Shown: positions 1 to 5,282, counted from the first letter of the stretch. The stretch is DNA of 5,731 nucleotides from Thermacetogenium sp. UBA5472 (GCA_002426495.1 DIQC01000058.1:1-5731); one strand, 5' to 3'. The notes: a model not told the origin generated them from the sequence alone. Numbers and translations are program-made.

Positions 1-41
1 ACAGTCTGACGTCCCCCTGCCACCCCCCATGCCACCCCCTT

Positions 42-503
42 GAACAAACAAAAGAAATCCGTCTGGAGGGAATTCTGGGGGAAGGGGTATATCCGTTAAT
101 CGATGTAACACGAGATGTGGAAGGGGCCTTGAAAGATGCGGATATCATCCTTGTTTTTTATGTGTCTCTCTTCCATGGTCATCTTGCTCAGAAATTAGCT
201 CCTTATTTTAAGGATGGCCAAGTTGTTTTTATCAGTCCGGGATATGCAGGAAGTTTGCTGTTTCGTGAAGCTATGAACAATGTCAATAATAAATCGAAAG
301 TGTTATTTGTTGAAGGTGAAACACTGTTGTTTTCATCCCGCATAGTGAAACCTGGTACTGTGCGTATTTTTTCAACGAATTATGGCCATCCAATAGCTGC
401 TTTAGGGAACCATAGTTTTGAAGCCATCATTGGGGTTTTGCCTCCGGTTCCAGGTAAATGGGTAGAAATATTGCCCTTATTCGAAATAACGTCCGTGGGT
501 TGA
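42..503 (+). pseudogene. Octopine/nopaline-type dehydrogenase fragment, truncated at both ends
   Basis: The frame is open from the window edge to the stop at 501-503. Family-like sequence begins near position 42 (EQTKEIRLEGILGEG) and runs through DVEGALKDADIILV, FKDGQVVFISPGYAGS and FVEGETLLFSSR. This pattern matches the middle of NAD(P)-dependent opine (octopine/nopaline) dehydrogenases, which reductively condense an amino acid with a keto acid. Those proteins are about 360 residues long; only about 150 are present. The N-terminal GxGxxG nucleotide-binding loop is missing: positions 1-41 are C-rich repeat DNA translated as Ser/Pro/Cys/His-rich sequence. The whole C-terminal catalytic domain is also missing, and I could not find it in other frames between 503 and 560. 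A GTG at 117 could be proposed as a start, but it lies inside the conserved region and has no ribosome binding site. I read this as a decayed internal piece. Family assignment is by remembered pattern and is fairly confident. Confidence 0.6.
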
Positions 504-563
504 TGATGTTATTTCAATCTGTGCCCGTAAATATCCGGTTCACGGTGTGCGCCCATGCGTTGA

Positions 564-847
564 TTGTTATTTAATCGTAAAAGCAAGCTCGGGGGGAAAA
601 GCGCCCCCCTCGCAACGGTACCTGGTACCGCCCGCTTTATAGCCAATATAGTCCTATCAGTATTAGTTGGCTTCGGTTTATATGCTTTGGGTTTCGAAAC
701 TATGGATTTAAGAGGTTCATTGATTTATGGAGCTTCTATGGGAGCGGTAGGTATTTCCTTTGCGGCATTAACATGTCCGGTTCCGGTGGCGGTGGCGGAT
801 TCTCCGGTGGCGGCGGCGGAGGTGGCGGCAGCTACGGGGGAAGATAG
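564..847 (+). pseudogene. Small membrane protein with Gly-rich tail, frameshifted and probably 5'-truncated
   Basis: From a TTG at 564 the frame encodes a basic stretch (NRKSKLGGKS), then a hydrophobic segment (ARFIANIVLSVLVGFGLYAL) and a second one (SLIYGASMGAVGIS). At about 760-763 the frame appears to lose one base. Restoring one G in TTTGCGGC gives GISFGGINMSGSG followed by a tail of Gly, Ser, Phe and Tyr ending at the TAG at 845-847 (SYGGR). Without the repair, the original frame runs to 869 as Ala/Val-rich sequence that looks like out-of-frame glycine codons. A membrane segment followed by a Gly/Ser/Phe tail recalls the C-terminus of TPM-domain (YgcG-like) proteins, but the TPM domain is absent and I do not assign a family. 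The TTG has no good ribosome binding site, so the true N-terminus is probably lost. A sequencing error could explain the shift. Confidence 0.4.
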
Positions 848-909
848 GGCGATCGGGTGTCACAGTTGACCAAACGGAGGCAAGTTGATTTTGTTGGTTC
901 CATCTACAA

Positions 910-1959
910 TTATTTTCCGTCCCGGCGATCTTCCTCCAATTTAAATTCACATATTAATTGGTCCAATTTCTCATTTATACGGGTTGCTTCAAAATATACA
1001 TTATAAAATTCAAAAACACTTTCATCATCATCTACTTTGATGAGTTCTACTATTTCTTTTCGTATTTCTTCTGTGTCGATATTGTTCTCAACTTGTTGGT
1101 AGTCTGTGTTTAGAGCGATATAATTATATATTTGCCTATGTAAGAGTAGTAAGTATTCCAGATACTTATATAGGTTTTGACGTATCTTAGAGTATTGGGA
1201 ACTACTAGACATATAAACAATACTTATGTGCATAGCTGTTAGTCTTTCAAGATTTGATTGTATAGCATTAATAGAACGCCGATAATGTTTTATCATTTTT
1301 TTATTTTTGGGCAAAACATCTTCAGCTAAAAGAGCATAAACGTCTCTGGTATCATCTAATTCATCTCTTATAATCTGTCTGTTATATTTGATAACTTCTT
1401 TTTCTATCTTTTCCTCCCTTAAAATGTCATTGGCAGCATCTTCAAATAAATTTTCGAATTTTATTCGCAAGTCATTTATTTTGGCTTTTAGGTCTTGTGT
1501 ATAATCTGGAGGCATAAAAATAATATTTAAGCCTGTGGAAACGGTAAGGCCGATTAACATCCCGGAAACTCTATAAGCAATTTGCATAATACTAAAGTCG
1601 TAATAGGTGCCAACTGCTACTAAAGTTATTAAAGCAAAACTTATGCTTTCGGTTAACCCTAATTTTAGGCATATTAATATAATTGCTATACTGCCTAACC
1701 CTAGGTATAAAGCATTTAATCCCAGGGTTAAGGCCAGAATAATTGCAACAAGGCTGCCAATAATAGTAGCTATTACTCTGTTTTTGAAATTATCCAAGCT
1801 ACTTTTTATGGAAGGCCGCATTCCTACTATTGCCATAATGGCTGCCATCGCAGCAAAATTAGATGTTTCAACATCTAATTTCATTTCTAAGATGTTAACT
1901 AAAAATACGGTTAAAGCAACAGCTAAACCGGTTTTAATTGTCCGAGCCCCAATTATCAT
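910..1959 (-). CDS. Aromatic acid exporter (ArAE) family / FUSC-like membrane protein
   Basis: This is a 349-residue protein. The first ~150 residues hold about six hydrophobic segments (roughly 10-27, 35-48, 62-81, 84-103, 105-121 and 129-151). A long charged, helical cytoplasmic region follows, rich in Lys, Glu, Asp and Arg. This layout and the start GARTIKTGLAVALTVFLVN match the DUF939/ArAE_1 family of Bacillota (Bacillus YqjA and YgaE types), distant relatives of the AaeB/FUSC efflux proteins. The substrate is not known from sequence. The ATG at 1959 is chosen because a GGTGA ribosome binding site (1970-1974) lies 10 nt upstream; a TTG directly before it (1962) would add one residue. The last residues, EEDRRDGK, are encoded by DNA matching the dispersed palindromic repeat, so the native C-terminus may have been replaced. 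GC is low, as in uppP. The gene follows uppP on the same strand, but the 300-bp gap full of repeats argues against tight co-transcription. Confidence 0.85.
   Translation of the reverse strand: MIIGARTIKTGLAVALTVFLVNILEMKLDVETSNFAAMAAIMAIVGMRPSIKSSLDNFKNRVIATIIGSLVAIILALTLGLNALYLGLGSIAIILICLKLGLTESISFALITLVAVGTYYDFSIMQIAYRVSGMLIGLTVSTGLNIIFMPPDYTQDLKAKINDLRIKFENLFEDAANDILREEKIEKEVIKYNRQIIRDELDDTRDVYALLAEDVLPKNKKMIKHYRRSINAIQSNLERLTAMHISIVYMSSSSQYSKIRQNLYKYLEYLLLLHRQIYNYIALNTDYQQVENNIDTEEIRKEIVELIKVDDDESVFEFYNVYFEATRINEKLDQLICEFKLEEDRRDGK
917..937. repeat. Palindromic-repeat copy (GAACCGTC family) inside the ArAE gene 3' end
   Basis: CCGTCCCGGCGATCTTCC at 917-934 matches the core of the family seen at 2145-2171 (CCGTCCCGGCGATTTCC) and 5463-5485 (CCGTCCCCGCGATCTTCCC). 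It lies within the coding sequence and encodes the final residues on the minus strand. Confidence 0.55.
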
Positions 1960-1999
1960 CAAAAATCAATCACCATTTCAATTTTATTTGCATTGTATC

Positions 2000-2028
2000 A
2001 TTCGTGTAGATATAAAATTCATACGAAT
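2000..2028. promoter_or_regulatory. Inverted repeat upstream of the ArAE gene, possible operator
   Basis: ATTCGTGT at 2000-2007 and ATACGAAT at 2021-2028 form an inverted repeat with 7 of 8 positions matching and a 13-bp AT-rich spacer. It lies about 40-70 bp upstream of the ArAE start codon, where a promoter would be. The size and symmetry suit a dimeric repressor site. Aromatic acid exporters are often inducible, but no regulator gene is in the window, so the role is inferred. Confidence 0.25.
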
Positions 2029-2144
2029 AATACTATTCACATATATGACAACTATTCTAACATATAAATGCCCTGCTCTTCCGTCTTCCTGTATTGTCGG
2101 CTATATCCAGGGCTGATCGTATGGGGATATATGGAGAATAAAAG

Positions 2145-2171
2145 AGCACCAGAACCGTCCCGGCGATTTCC
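2145..2171. repeat. Palindromic repeat, GAACCGTC family
   Basis: This copy contains AGAACCGTCCCGGCGATTTC. It shares its core with the copies at 917-937, 2195-2225, 3961-3990, 5393-5431 and 5450-5487. It is noncoding and looks like a short dispersed repeat of the REP type. No mobilising transposase gene is present in the window. Confidence 0.6.
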
Positions 2172-2194
2172 AATATGGAGGTATATGGCAATAT

Positions 2195-2225
2195 AGGGAT
2201 CGCCAGAACCGTCTTCCTGATTCCT
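2195..2225. repeat. Palindromic repeat, GAACCGTC family, hairpin
   Basis: AGGGATC at 2195-2201 can pair with GATTCCT at 2219-2225 with one G-U pair. The loop holds GCCAGAACCGTC, the same core as the neighbouring copy about 50 bp away. The two copies lie in the same orientation behind uppP. Confidence 0.6.
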
Positions 2226-2259
2226 CGAGGATACAACAAAAGAGATATACGATAAAGTA

Positions 2260-3084
2260 CTATCTTATCACCAAGAAAAATAACAAAATAATAATACCTA
2301 AAATAATCCTATACCAGCCAAAAACTTTAAAGTCGTTATTTCTAATGTAATGCATTAAAAATTTGATGGTCAGAACTGAAACTACAAAGGCCACGACCAT
2401 ACCGATTATTAAAGCGACTATTTCAGCACCTGTAAAATCGAATCCGAATTTCACTATTTTTAGTCCGCTGGCGCCAATCATGATGGGAATGGACATAAAA
2501 AACGAGAATTCCGCAGCAATAGGACGAGAAGTTCCCAACAATATTCCCCCTAGAATGGTTGCTCCCGATCTGGATGTTCCCGGTATTAAGCTTAAAACTT
2601 GAAACCATCCTATTCCGAATGCGGTTTTATATGACATTTCCGAAAAATCCCTGGTTGTTGGGGTTCTAAATTTATTTCTATTTTCAACTAAGATAAAAAG
2701 TATTCCATAAAAAATTAACATGACGGAAACTGTGATATAGTTATAAAAATGTTCATTAAGCCAATCATCCAAGAATAGGCCCACCACTGCAGCGGGGATC
2801 ACGCCAACCAATACCTTAAGCCAAATTGCTACAGTATCCTGCTTTTCTTGCATATATTTTCTAGGCGAAAATGGATTCAGTTTGTTAAAATATAGTATAA
2901 TTACGGCCATGATGGCACCGAGTTGAATTACTACCAAAAACATTTCTTTAAAAGCAGCGGTCATGGTTAATTTTATAAATTCGTCTACTAAAATCATATG
3001 GCCTGTACTACTGATAGGCAGCCACTCCGTAATGCCTTCTATAATACCTAAAATAATAACCTTAATAATCTCAATGAATTCCAT
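2260..3084 (-). CDS. uppP: Undecaprenyl-diphosphatase (UppP/BacA family)
   Basis: This integral membrane enzyme removes a phosphate from undecaprenyl diphosphate, regenerating the lipid carrier for peptidoglycan and other wall polymers. Overproduction of this family gives bacitracin resistance. The 274-residue length is normal. Both signature motifs are present: GIIEGITEWLPISSTGHM near residues 13-30, with Glu16, Glu20 and the SSTGH segment, and PGTSRSGAT at 168-176 with Arg172. The rest is a series of hydrophobic helices typical of the fold, ending in a hydrophobic C-terminus. The start at 3084 is supported by an AGGAGA ribosome binding site (3095-3100) 10 nt upstream. The stop is TAG. The gene stands alone: its upstream region is an 11-bp tandem repeat and other repeat DNA, and the downstream ArAE gene is 300 bp away. 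There is no sign of damage, and GC is low compared with the repair gene. Confidence 0.95.
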   Translation of the reverse strand: MEFIEIIKVIILGIIEGITEWLPISSTGHMILVDEFIKLTMTAAFKEMFLVVIQLGAIMAVIILYFNKLNPFSPRKYMQEKQDTVAIWLKVLVGVIPAAVVGLFLDDWLNEHFYNYITVSVMLIFYGILFILVENRNKFRTPTTRDFSEMSYKTAFGIGWFQVLSLIPGTSRSGATILGGILLGTSRPIAAEFSFFMSIPIMIGASGLKIVKFGFDFTGAEIVALIIGMVVAFVVSVLTIKFLMHYIRNNDFKVFGWYRIILGIIILLFFLVIR

Positions 3085-3128
3085 TCCGTTTCATTCTCCT
3101 TGTCATACATTTTGATTTAGCTTTATTG

Positions 3129-3185
3129 TCCCCATGTGACAGGGGTGTGACAGGGGTGTGACAGGGGGACGGGGGTCTTGACACA
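3129..3185. repeat. 11-bp tandem repeat within a GGGGAC-family repeat
   Basis: GTGACAGGGGT occurs at 3136-3146 and 3147-3157, followed by GTGACAGGGGG at 3158-3168. Flanking sequence (TGTCCCC on the left; GGGGGTCTTGACACA on the right) resembles the GACACAGGGGGAC repeat family elsewhere in the window. It lies 50-100 bp upstream of uppP, so it could sit in that gene's leader. Confidence 0.65.
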
Positions 3186-3369
3186 TTTTCTCGAAGTAAT
3201 CTTCCAAAGTACAGTCGCATAGTTGTTATGTTATCGCATGACTTGAACATCGCCCAATACATGCGTTTTGTTAATATCTGAAGTATTACGACCTTATGGT
3301 CGATTTAATAAATCCTCATCATCATATCATCTCTAAACATTATCATATATTGAAAGTTATTGCTCCAGA

Positions 3370-3492
3370 ATGTGGGCTGCATTGAAGGATGATAACCCTT
3401 TGAGAAAATATAGATTCTGTTCCTCTTTTGCAACTGAGATTGTTTTCAATATCCCGATTATTTTCATTCTCATCGTATTATACATTCTATGA
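3370..3492 (+). CDS. Possible 40-residue single-membrane-helix protein, or a gene remnant
   Basis: From an ATG at 3370 the frame encodes a charged N-terminal half (KDDNPLRKYRF) and a hydrophobic C-terminal half (IVFNIPIIFILIVLYIL), ending at the TGA at 3490-3492. The composition resembles a small tail-anchored membrane protein or the last helix of a larger lost protein. The frame is open upstream only to about 3337. There is no good ribosome binding site, and I do not recognise a family. It lies in repeat-rich DNA, so it may be a remnant or chance. Confidence 0.2.
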   Translation: MWAALKDDNPLRKYRFCSSFATEIVFNIPIIFILIVLYIL

Positions 3493-3530
3493 CTTCAAGA
3501 TAGTAACCAGTCAGGGGATTTAACTTGACA

Positions 3531-3630
3531 CGCGCTGACGGTTCTCCTGTGTCAATGAAATAGTTCATATAATAGACAGCCAGATGACGTCTTTGACGTG
3601 CATTTGCTTGGCCTTCGTCCCGGTGATCCC
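3531..3630. repeat. Dispersed ~100-bp element, copy A
   Basis: Copy A shares several blocks in the same order with copy B at 3779-3890: GGTTCTCCTGTGTCAA, AATAGACAG, AGATGACGTCTTTGACG, GCATT and GCTTGGCC, ending near TGATCCC. It is about 12 bp shorter than copy B between the first two blocks. Its left part matches the GACGGTTCTCCTGTGTC family and its right end (CCCGGTGATCCC) matches half of the GAACCGTC family, so it looks like a composite of the two. Both copies lie in the same orientation. No coding potential is seen. Confidence 0.7.
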
Positions 3631-3658
3631 CGACAACCTTCGCCTAGCGTCCAGCGAG

Positions 3659-3682
3659 AGAAGCTATCACGGAACCGTCCTT
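3659..3682. repeat. Degenerate GAACCGTC-family repeat
   Basis: TATCACGGAACCGTCC lies between the two ~100-bp copies and matches the family core over GGAACCGTCC. The right arm is poorly kept. Confidence 0.35.
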
Positions 3683-3778
3683 CTTATCTCTTTCGTCTCG
3701 GTGACTTCTCTATATGGCTCTTGTTACTGTAGTCAATACACTGTACACTAGAAAATACGGAAAACATGCGGGGAGACG

Positions 3779-3890
3779 CGCGGGGATGGTTCTCCTGTGT
3801 CAACGAAATACTTCCATTACTGATCTAGAATAGACAGGCAGATGACGTCTTTGACGGGCATTCGCTTGGCCTCTTTCGTCCCCTGATCCC
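3779..3890. repeat. Dispersed ~100-bp element, copy B
   Basis: This is the second copy of the element at 3531-3630, with the shared blocks in the same order and orientation. It carries extra bases (around TTACTGATCTAG) in the middle. It starts 248 bp downstream of the start of copy A. Divergence is moderate: long blocks are identical, and changes cluster in the spacer. Confidence 0.7.
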
Positions 3891-3912
3891 AGCCGCCCCC
3901 GTATTAGCGGCT
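3891..3912. other. Hairpin upstream of the repair gene
   Basis: AGCCGC at 3891-3896 and GCGGCT at 3907-3912 form a perfect 6-bp inverted repeat with a 10-nt loop. No T-run follows, so it is not a standard terminator. It abuts copy B of the ~100-bp element. Confidence 0.3.
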
Positions 3913-3960
3913 ATAGCCGGGTCTGAGGCGGGCTGGCGACGGGCAATTCATGGGAAAACA

Positions 3961-3990
3961 GGGATCGCTGGAATTGTCCCGGTGATCTCC
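3961..3990. repeat. Palindromic repeat, GAACCGTC family, upstream of the repair gene
   Basis: GGGATCGCTGGAATTGTCCC followed by GGTGATCTCC is a diverged family copy. The GGGATC arm at 3961-3966 can pair with GATCTC at 3984-3989 with one wobble. It ends about 20 bp before the repair gene's ribosome binding site, so it probably lies in that gene's leader. Confidence 0.5.
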
Positions 3991-4022
3991 TTGGATTCGA
4001 CCAGGTGAAAGGAGAAATATTC

Positions 4023-4550
4023 GTGGAAATTTGCTATTGGGACAAACTCGATTCCCCTATAGGTTCGATCTACTTGGCGGCCATTGAGGAAGGCTTGGTA
4101 TACTCTGCCACCTCCAGGGAGGGGGGCAAAGAAATGCACGCTTGGTTGGCTAAGCACCTACCGGGACACCTACCGGACTGCACCCTTAAGCAAGGCAGCA
4201 ACCCCATCCTAAACACTGCCAAACAACGACTGTCGGCTTATTTTACCGGTGAAAGCAAAGTTTTGGATGTGCCTTTAAAGCTTATCGGCACAACCTTTCG
4301 GAAGAGTGTTTGGCAGGCTCTCCGCACCATACCTTATGGTGAAACCCGCACCTACGGGCAAATAGCGGCTCAGGTGGGCAGACCCAAAGGGCCGCGGGCT
4401 GTAGGGCAGGCCAACCACCATAATCCCGTATCCTTCTTTGTTCCCTGACACCGGGTCATCGGCGCCGGTGGTGCCTTGGTGGGTTTTGGGGGCGGCCTGC
4501 CAATAAAAAGGTGGTTATTGGATCTGGAAGGTGCAGCTTATAATGACTGA
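4023..4550 (+). CDS. ogt: Putative selenocysteine-containing O6-alkylguanine-DNA alkyltransferase (Ogt/MGMT family)
   Basis: Members of this family move an alkyl group from O6-alkylguanine in DNA to their own active-site Cys in a single-turnover reaction. Read through the internal TGA, the protein has 175 residues, a normal length. An N-terminal domain (SPIGSIYLAA, residues 11-20) precedes the catalytic DNA-binding domain: TTFRKSVWQALRTIPYGET (90-108), TYGQIA with Tyr111, PRAVGQAN with the expected DNA-intercalating Arg125, and NPV with Asn134. Pro141 is followed by TGA (4446-4448) where the acceptor Cys belongs. The frame continues HRVIGAGGALVGFGGG and IKRWLLDLE, giving His143 and Glu169 of the catalytic network, to a TGA at 4548-4550. 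The start is GTG at 4023, with AAAGGAG (4008-4014) 8 nt upstream; an earlier GTG at 4005 overlaps no ribosome binding site. Intact conserved sequence beyond the TGA and a hairpin just after it support selenocysteine insertion. The alternative is a nonsense mutation or sequencing error that would leave a 141-residue inactive product. The gene is GC-richer than uppP and the ArAE gene. Confidence 0.75.
4446..4481 (+). promoter_or_regulatory. Candidate bacterial SECIS element with recoded TGA
   Basis: TGA lies at 4446-4448. GGCGCC at 4461-4466 pairs with GGTGCC at 4470-4475 (six pairs, one G-U) around a GGT loop. Exactly 18 nt lie between the TGA and the loop, and the loop starts with G. As I recall, bacterial SECIS models require a G in the first two loop positions and a spacing of about 16-37 nt. 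ATC at 4458-4460 can extend the stem to GGT at 4478-4480 past a two-U bulge. A competing fold pairs CACCGG (4449-4454) with CCGGTG (4465-4470) around a 10-nt G-starting loop, but its loop begins only 6 nt after the TGA. Bacterial SECIS elements vary widely and GC-rich coding DNA folds easily, so this is supportive, not decisive. Confidence 0.5.
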
Positions 4551-4553
4551 ATC

Positions 4554-4600
4554 CCTTGACACAGGGGGATACACGGGGACGGCAGACTGTGTGACAACTC
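4554..4600. repeat. GGGGAC-family repeat after the repair gene
   Basis: TTGACACAGGGGGATACACG is followed by GGGGACGGCAGACTGT and GTGACAA. The outer parts (TTGACACAG and CTGTGTGACAA) form an imperfect inverted repeat. The stretch at 4575-4590 is the reverse complement of window positions 1-16 with one mismatch, so the same element occurs there in the opposite orientation. It lies directly behind the repair gene's final stop and may act as a weak terminator hairpin, although no T-run follows. Confidence 0.55.
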
Positions 4601-4676
4601 CCTAAATCATCAGAAACTGTCGAGAATTTCGAATGGATAGGCTTTATATATTCCTTTGGAAACGAATGTTATGTAA

Positions 4677-4742
4677 CCAATAATATTAAGTTATGGGAGC
4701 GGATGGGGGAATAATAATTTCTTTATTAATAAATAATATTGG
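4677..4742. promoter_or_regulatory. Inverted repeat in the spore coat gene leader
   Basis: CCAATAATATT at 4677-4687 and AATAATATTGG at 4732-4742 form an inverted repeat matching at 10 of 11 positions, 44 bp apart. It ends right beside the AGGAGGG ribosome binding site. It could be a long-range leader hairpin or a paired binding site. The AT-rich composition makes chance plausible. I found no clear sporulation sigma-factor promoter. Confidence 0.25.
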
Positions 4743-4758
4743 CAGGAGGGATTATACA

Positions 4759-5250
4759 ATGGCACATCAGCTGACTCAAAAAGAACAATTGTTACTGGAA
4801 GATCAGAAGAAGCATGAAGAAGTCTGTATCCAAAAATACCAGGATTATGCAACTCAGGTTCAGGATCCACAGCTAAAAGAGCTATTGAACACCTACGCTC
4901 AGCAGGAACAGGCACACTTAAACAGTGTCAACGAAATGTTGGTTGGGCAGGTTCCTTCTATGGGCCAGGGGCAACAAAACCAGCAACAGCAACAACAGCA
5001 GCAGCAATTTTCGCCAACTACAGCGGCTAATGCACAGTCCGGGGGCGCAGCTAACCAACAAGATGCCCAGCTTCTCAATGACTTACTGATGACGGAGAAA
5101 TATGTTTCTAGTGCCTACGATACGGCCATTTTTGAATTCACCAATCCCCAAATGCGACAAGCCCTCAACCATATTCAAAAAGAGGAACAACAACATGGGG
5201 AAGGGATCTTTAATTACATGAATGTACATGGCATGTACAATCCCCAATAG
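4759..5250 (+). CDS. Spore coat protein, CotF family, with poly-Gln linker
   Basis: This 163-residue protein has two helical halves. The N-terminal half (LTQKEQLLLEDQKKHEEVCIQKY... QQEQAHLNSVNEML, residues 5-61) and the C-terminal half (DAQLLNDLLMTEKYVSSAYD... KEEQQHGEGIFNYM, 102-154) are joined by a linker with nine consecutive Gln (75-83) and a Gly/Ala/Asn/Gln-rich stretch. The C-terminal half matches the coat F domain of spore coat proteins in Bacillota; the whole has a ferritin-like helical look. ExxH motifs occur in both halves (Glu50-His53 and Glu143-His146), but metal binding is not established. The ATG at 4759 is chosen because AGGAGGG (4744-4750) sits 8 nt upstream. An upstream in-frame ATG at 4693 would add 22 residues, but it lacks a ribosome binding site and reads through AT-rich leader. 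The gene is likely expressed during sporulation in the mother cell, by inference from the family. It is separate from the repair gene. Confidence 0.88.
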   Translation: MAHQLTQKEQLLLEDQKKHEEVCIQKYQDYATQVQDPQLKELLNTYAQQEQAHLNSVNEMLVGQVPSMGQGQQNQQQQQQQQQFSPTTAANAQSGGAANQQDAQLLNDLLMTEKYVSSAYDTAIFEFTNPQMRQALNHIQKEEQQHGEGIFNYMNVHGMYNPQ

Positions 5251-5282
5251 TCCGGGGCCAGGCAAAAGAACCGTTTCCACGC

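Larger units (their letters stand above)
1960..2259. other. Intergenic region between uppP and the ArAE gene
   Basis: This 300-bp stretch has no convincing gene. The half next to the ArAE start is AT-rich and holds that gene's ribosome binding site, a possible operator-like inverted repeat (2000-2028) and presumably its promoter. I see no good -35/-10 pair; a TACAAT-like -10 lacks a matching -35. The half next to the uppP stop holds two copies of the GAACCGTC palindromic repeat. No clear intrinsic terminator follows the uppP stop. Confidence 0.6.
3085..4022. other. Long repeat-rich region without a convincing gene
   Basis: About 940 bp separate the minus-strand uppP start from the plus-strand repair gene. 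In order it holds the uppP ribosome binding site, a three-unit 11-bp tandem repeat (3136-3168), an AT-rich stretch with one short possible membrane ORF (3370-3492), and two diverged copies of a ~100-bp element (3531-3630 and 3779-3890). A hairpin and a palindromic repeat follow just before the repair gene. Promoters for both flanking genes must lie here, but I could not identify convincing -35/-10 pairs. Confidence 0.6.

Noticed and set aside
1607..2116. Plus-strand reading frame of 169 codons
   Set aside because: It is antisense to the well-supported ArAE gene and its composition reflects the complement of hydrophobic codons.
2057..2239. Minus-strand reading frame of 60 codons between uppP and the ArAE gene
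   Set aside because: It is largely the translation of two palindromic repeat copies, with no ribosome binding site or family resemblance.
3136..3168. CRISPR array
   Set aside because: The 11-bp units are directly tandem with no spacers, and the other repeats are dispersed palindromes, not regularly spaced.
3071..3262. Minus-strand reading frame of 63 codons overlapping the uppP start
   Set aside because: Much of it is translated tandem-repeat DNA (Pro/Ser/His/Thr-rich) and it overlaps the uppP ribosome binding site and start; no recognisable family.
3659..4000. Insertion sequence carrying the ~100-bp repeats as terminal ends
   Set aside because: The two copies are in direct, not inverted, orientation and no transposase frame lies between them.
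4023..4448. Repair gene ending at the TGA at 4446-4448 as a complete protein
   Set aside because: The product would stop just before the catalytic residue, while the family's conserved C-terminus continues in the same frame immediately after the TGA.
4693..4758. Upstream ATG as the start of the spore coat gene
   Set aside because: No ribosome binding site precedes it, and the strong AGGAGGG lies correctly spaced before the ATG at 4759.
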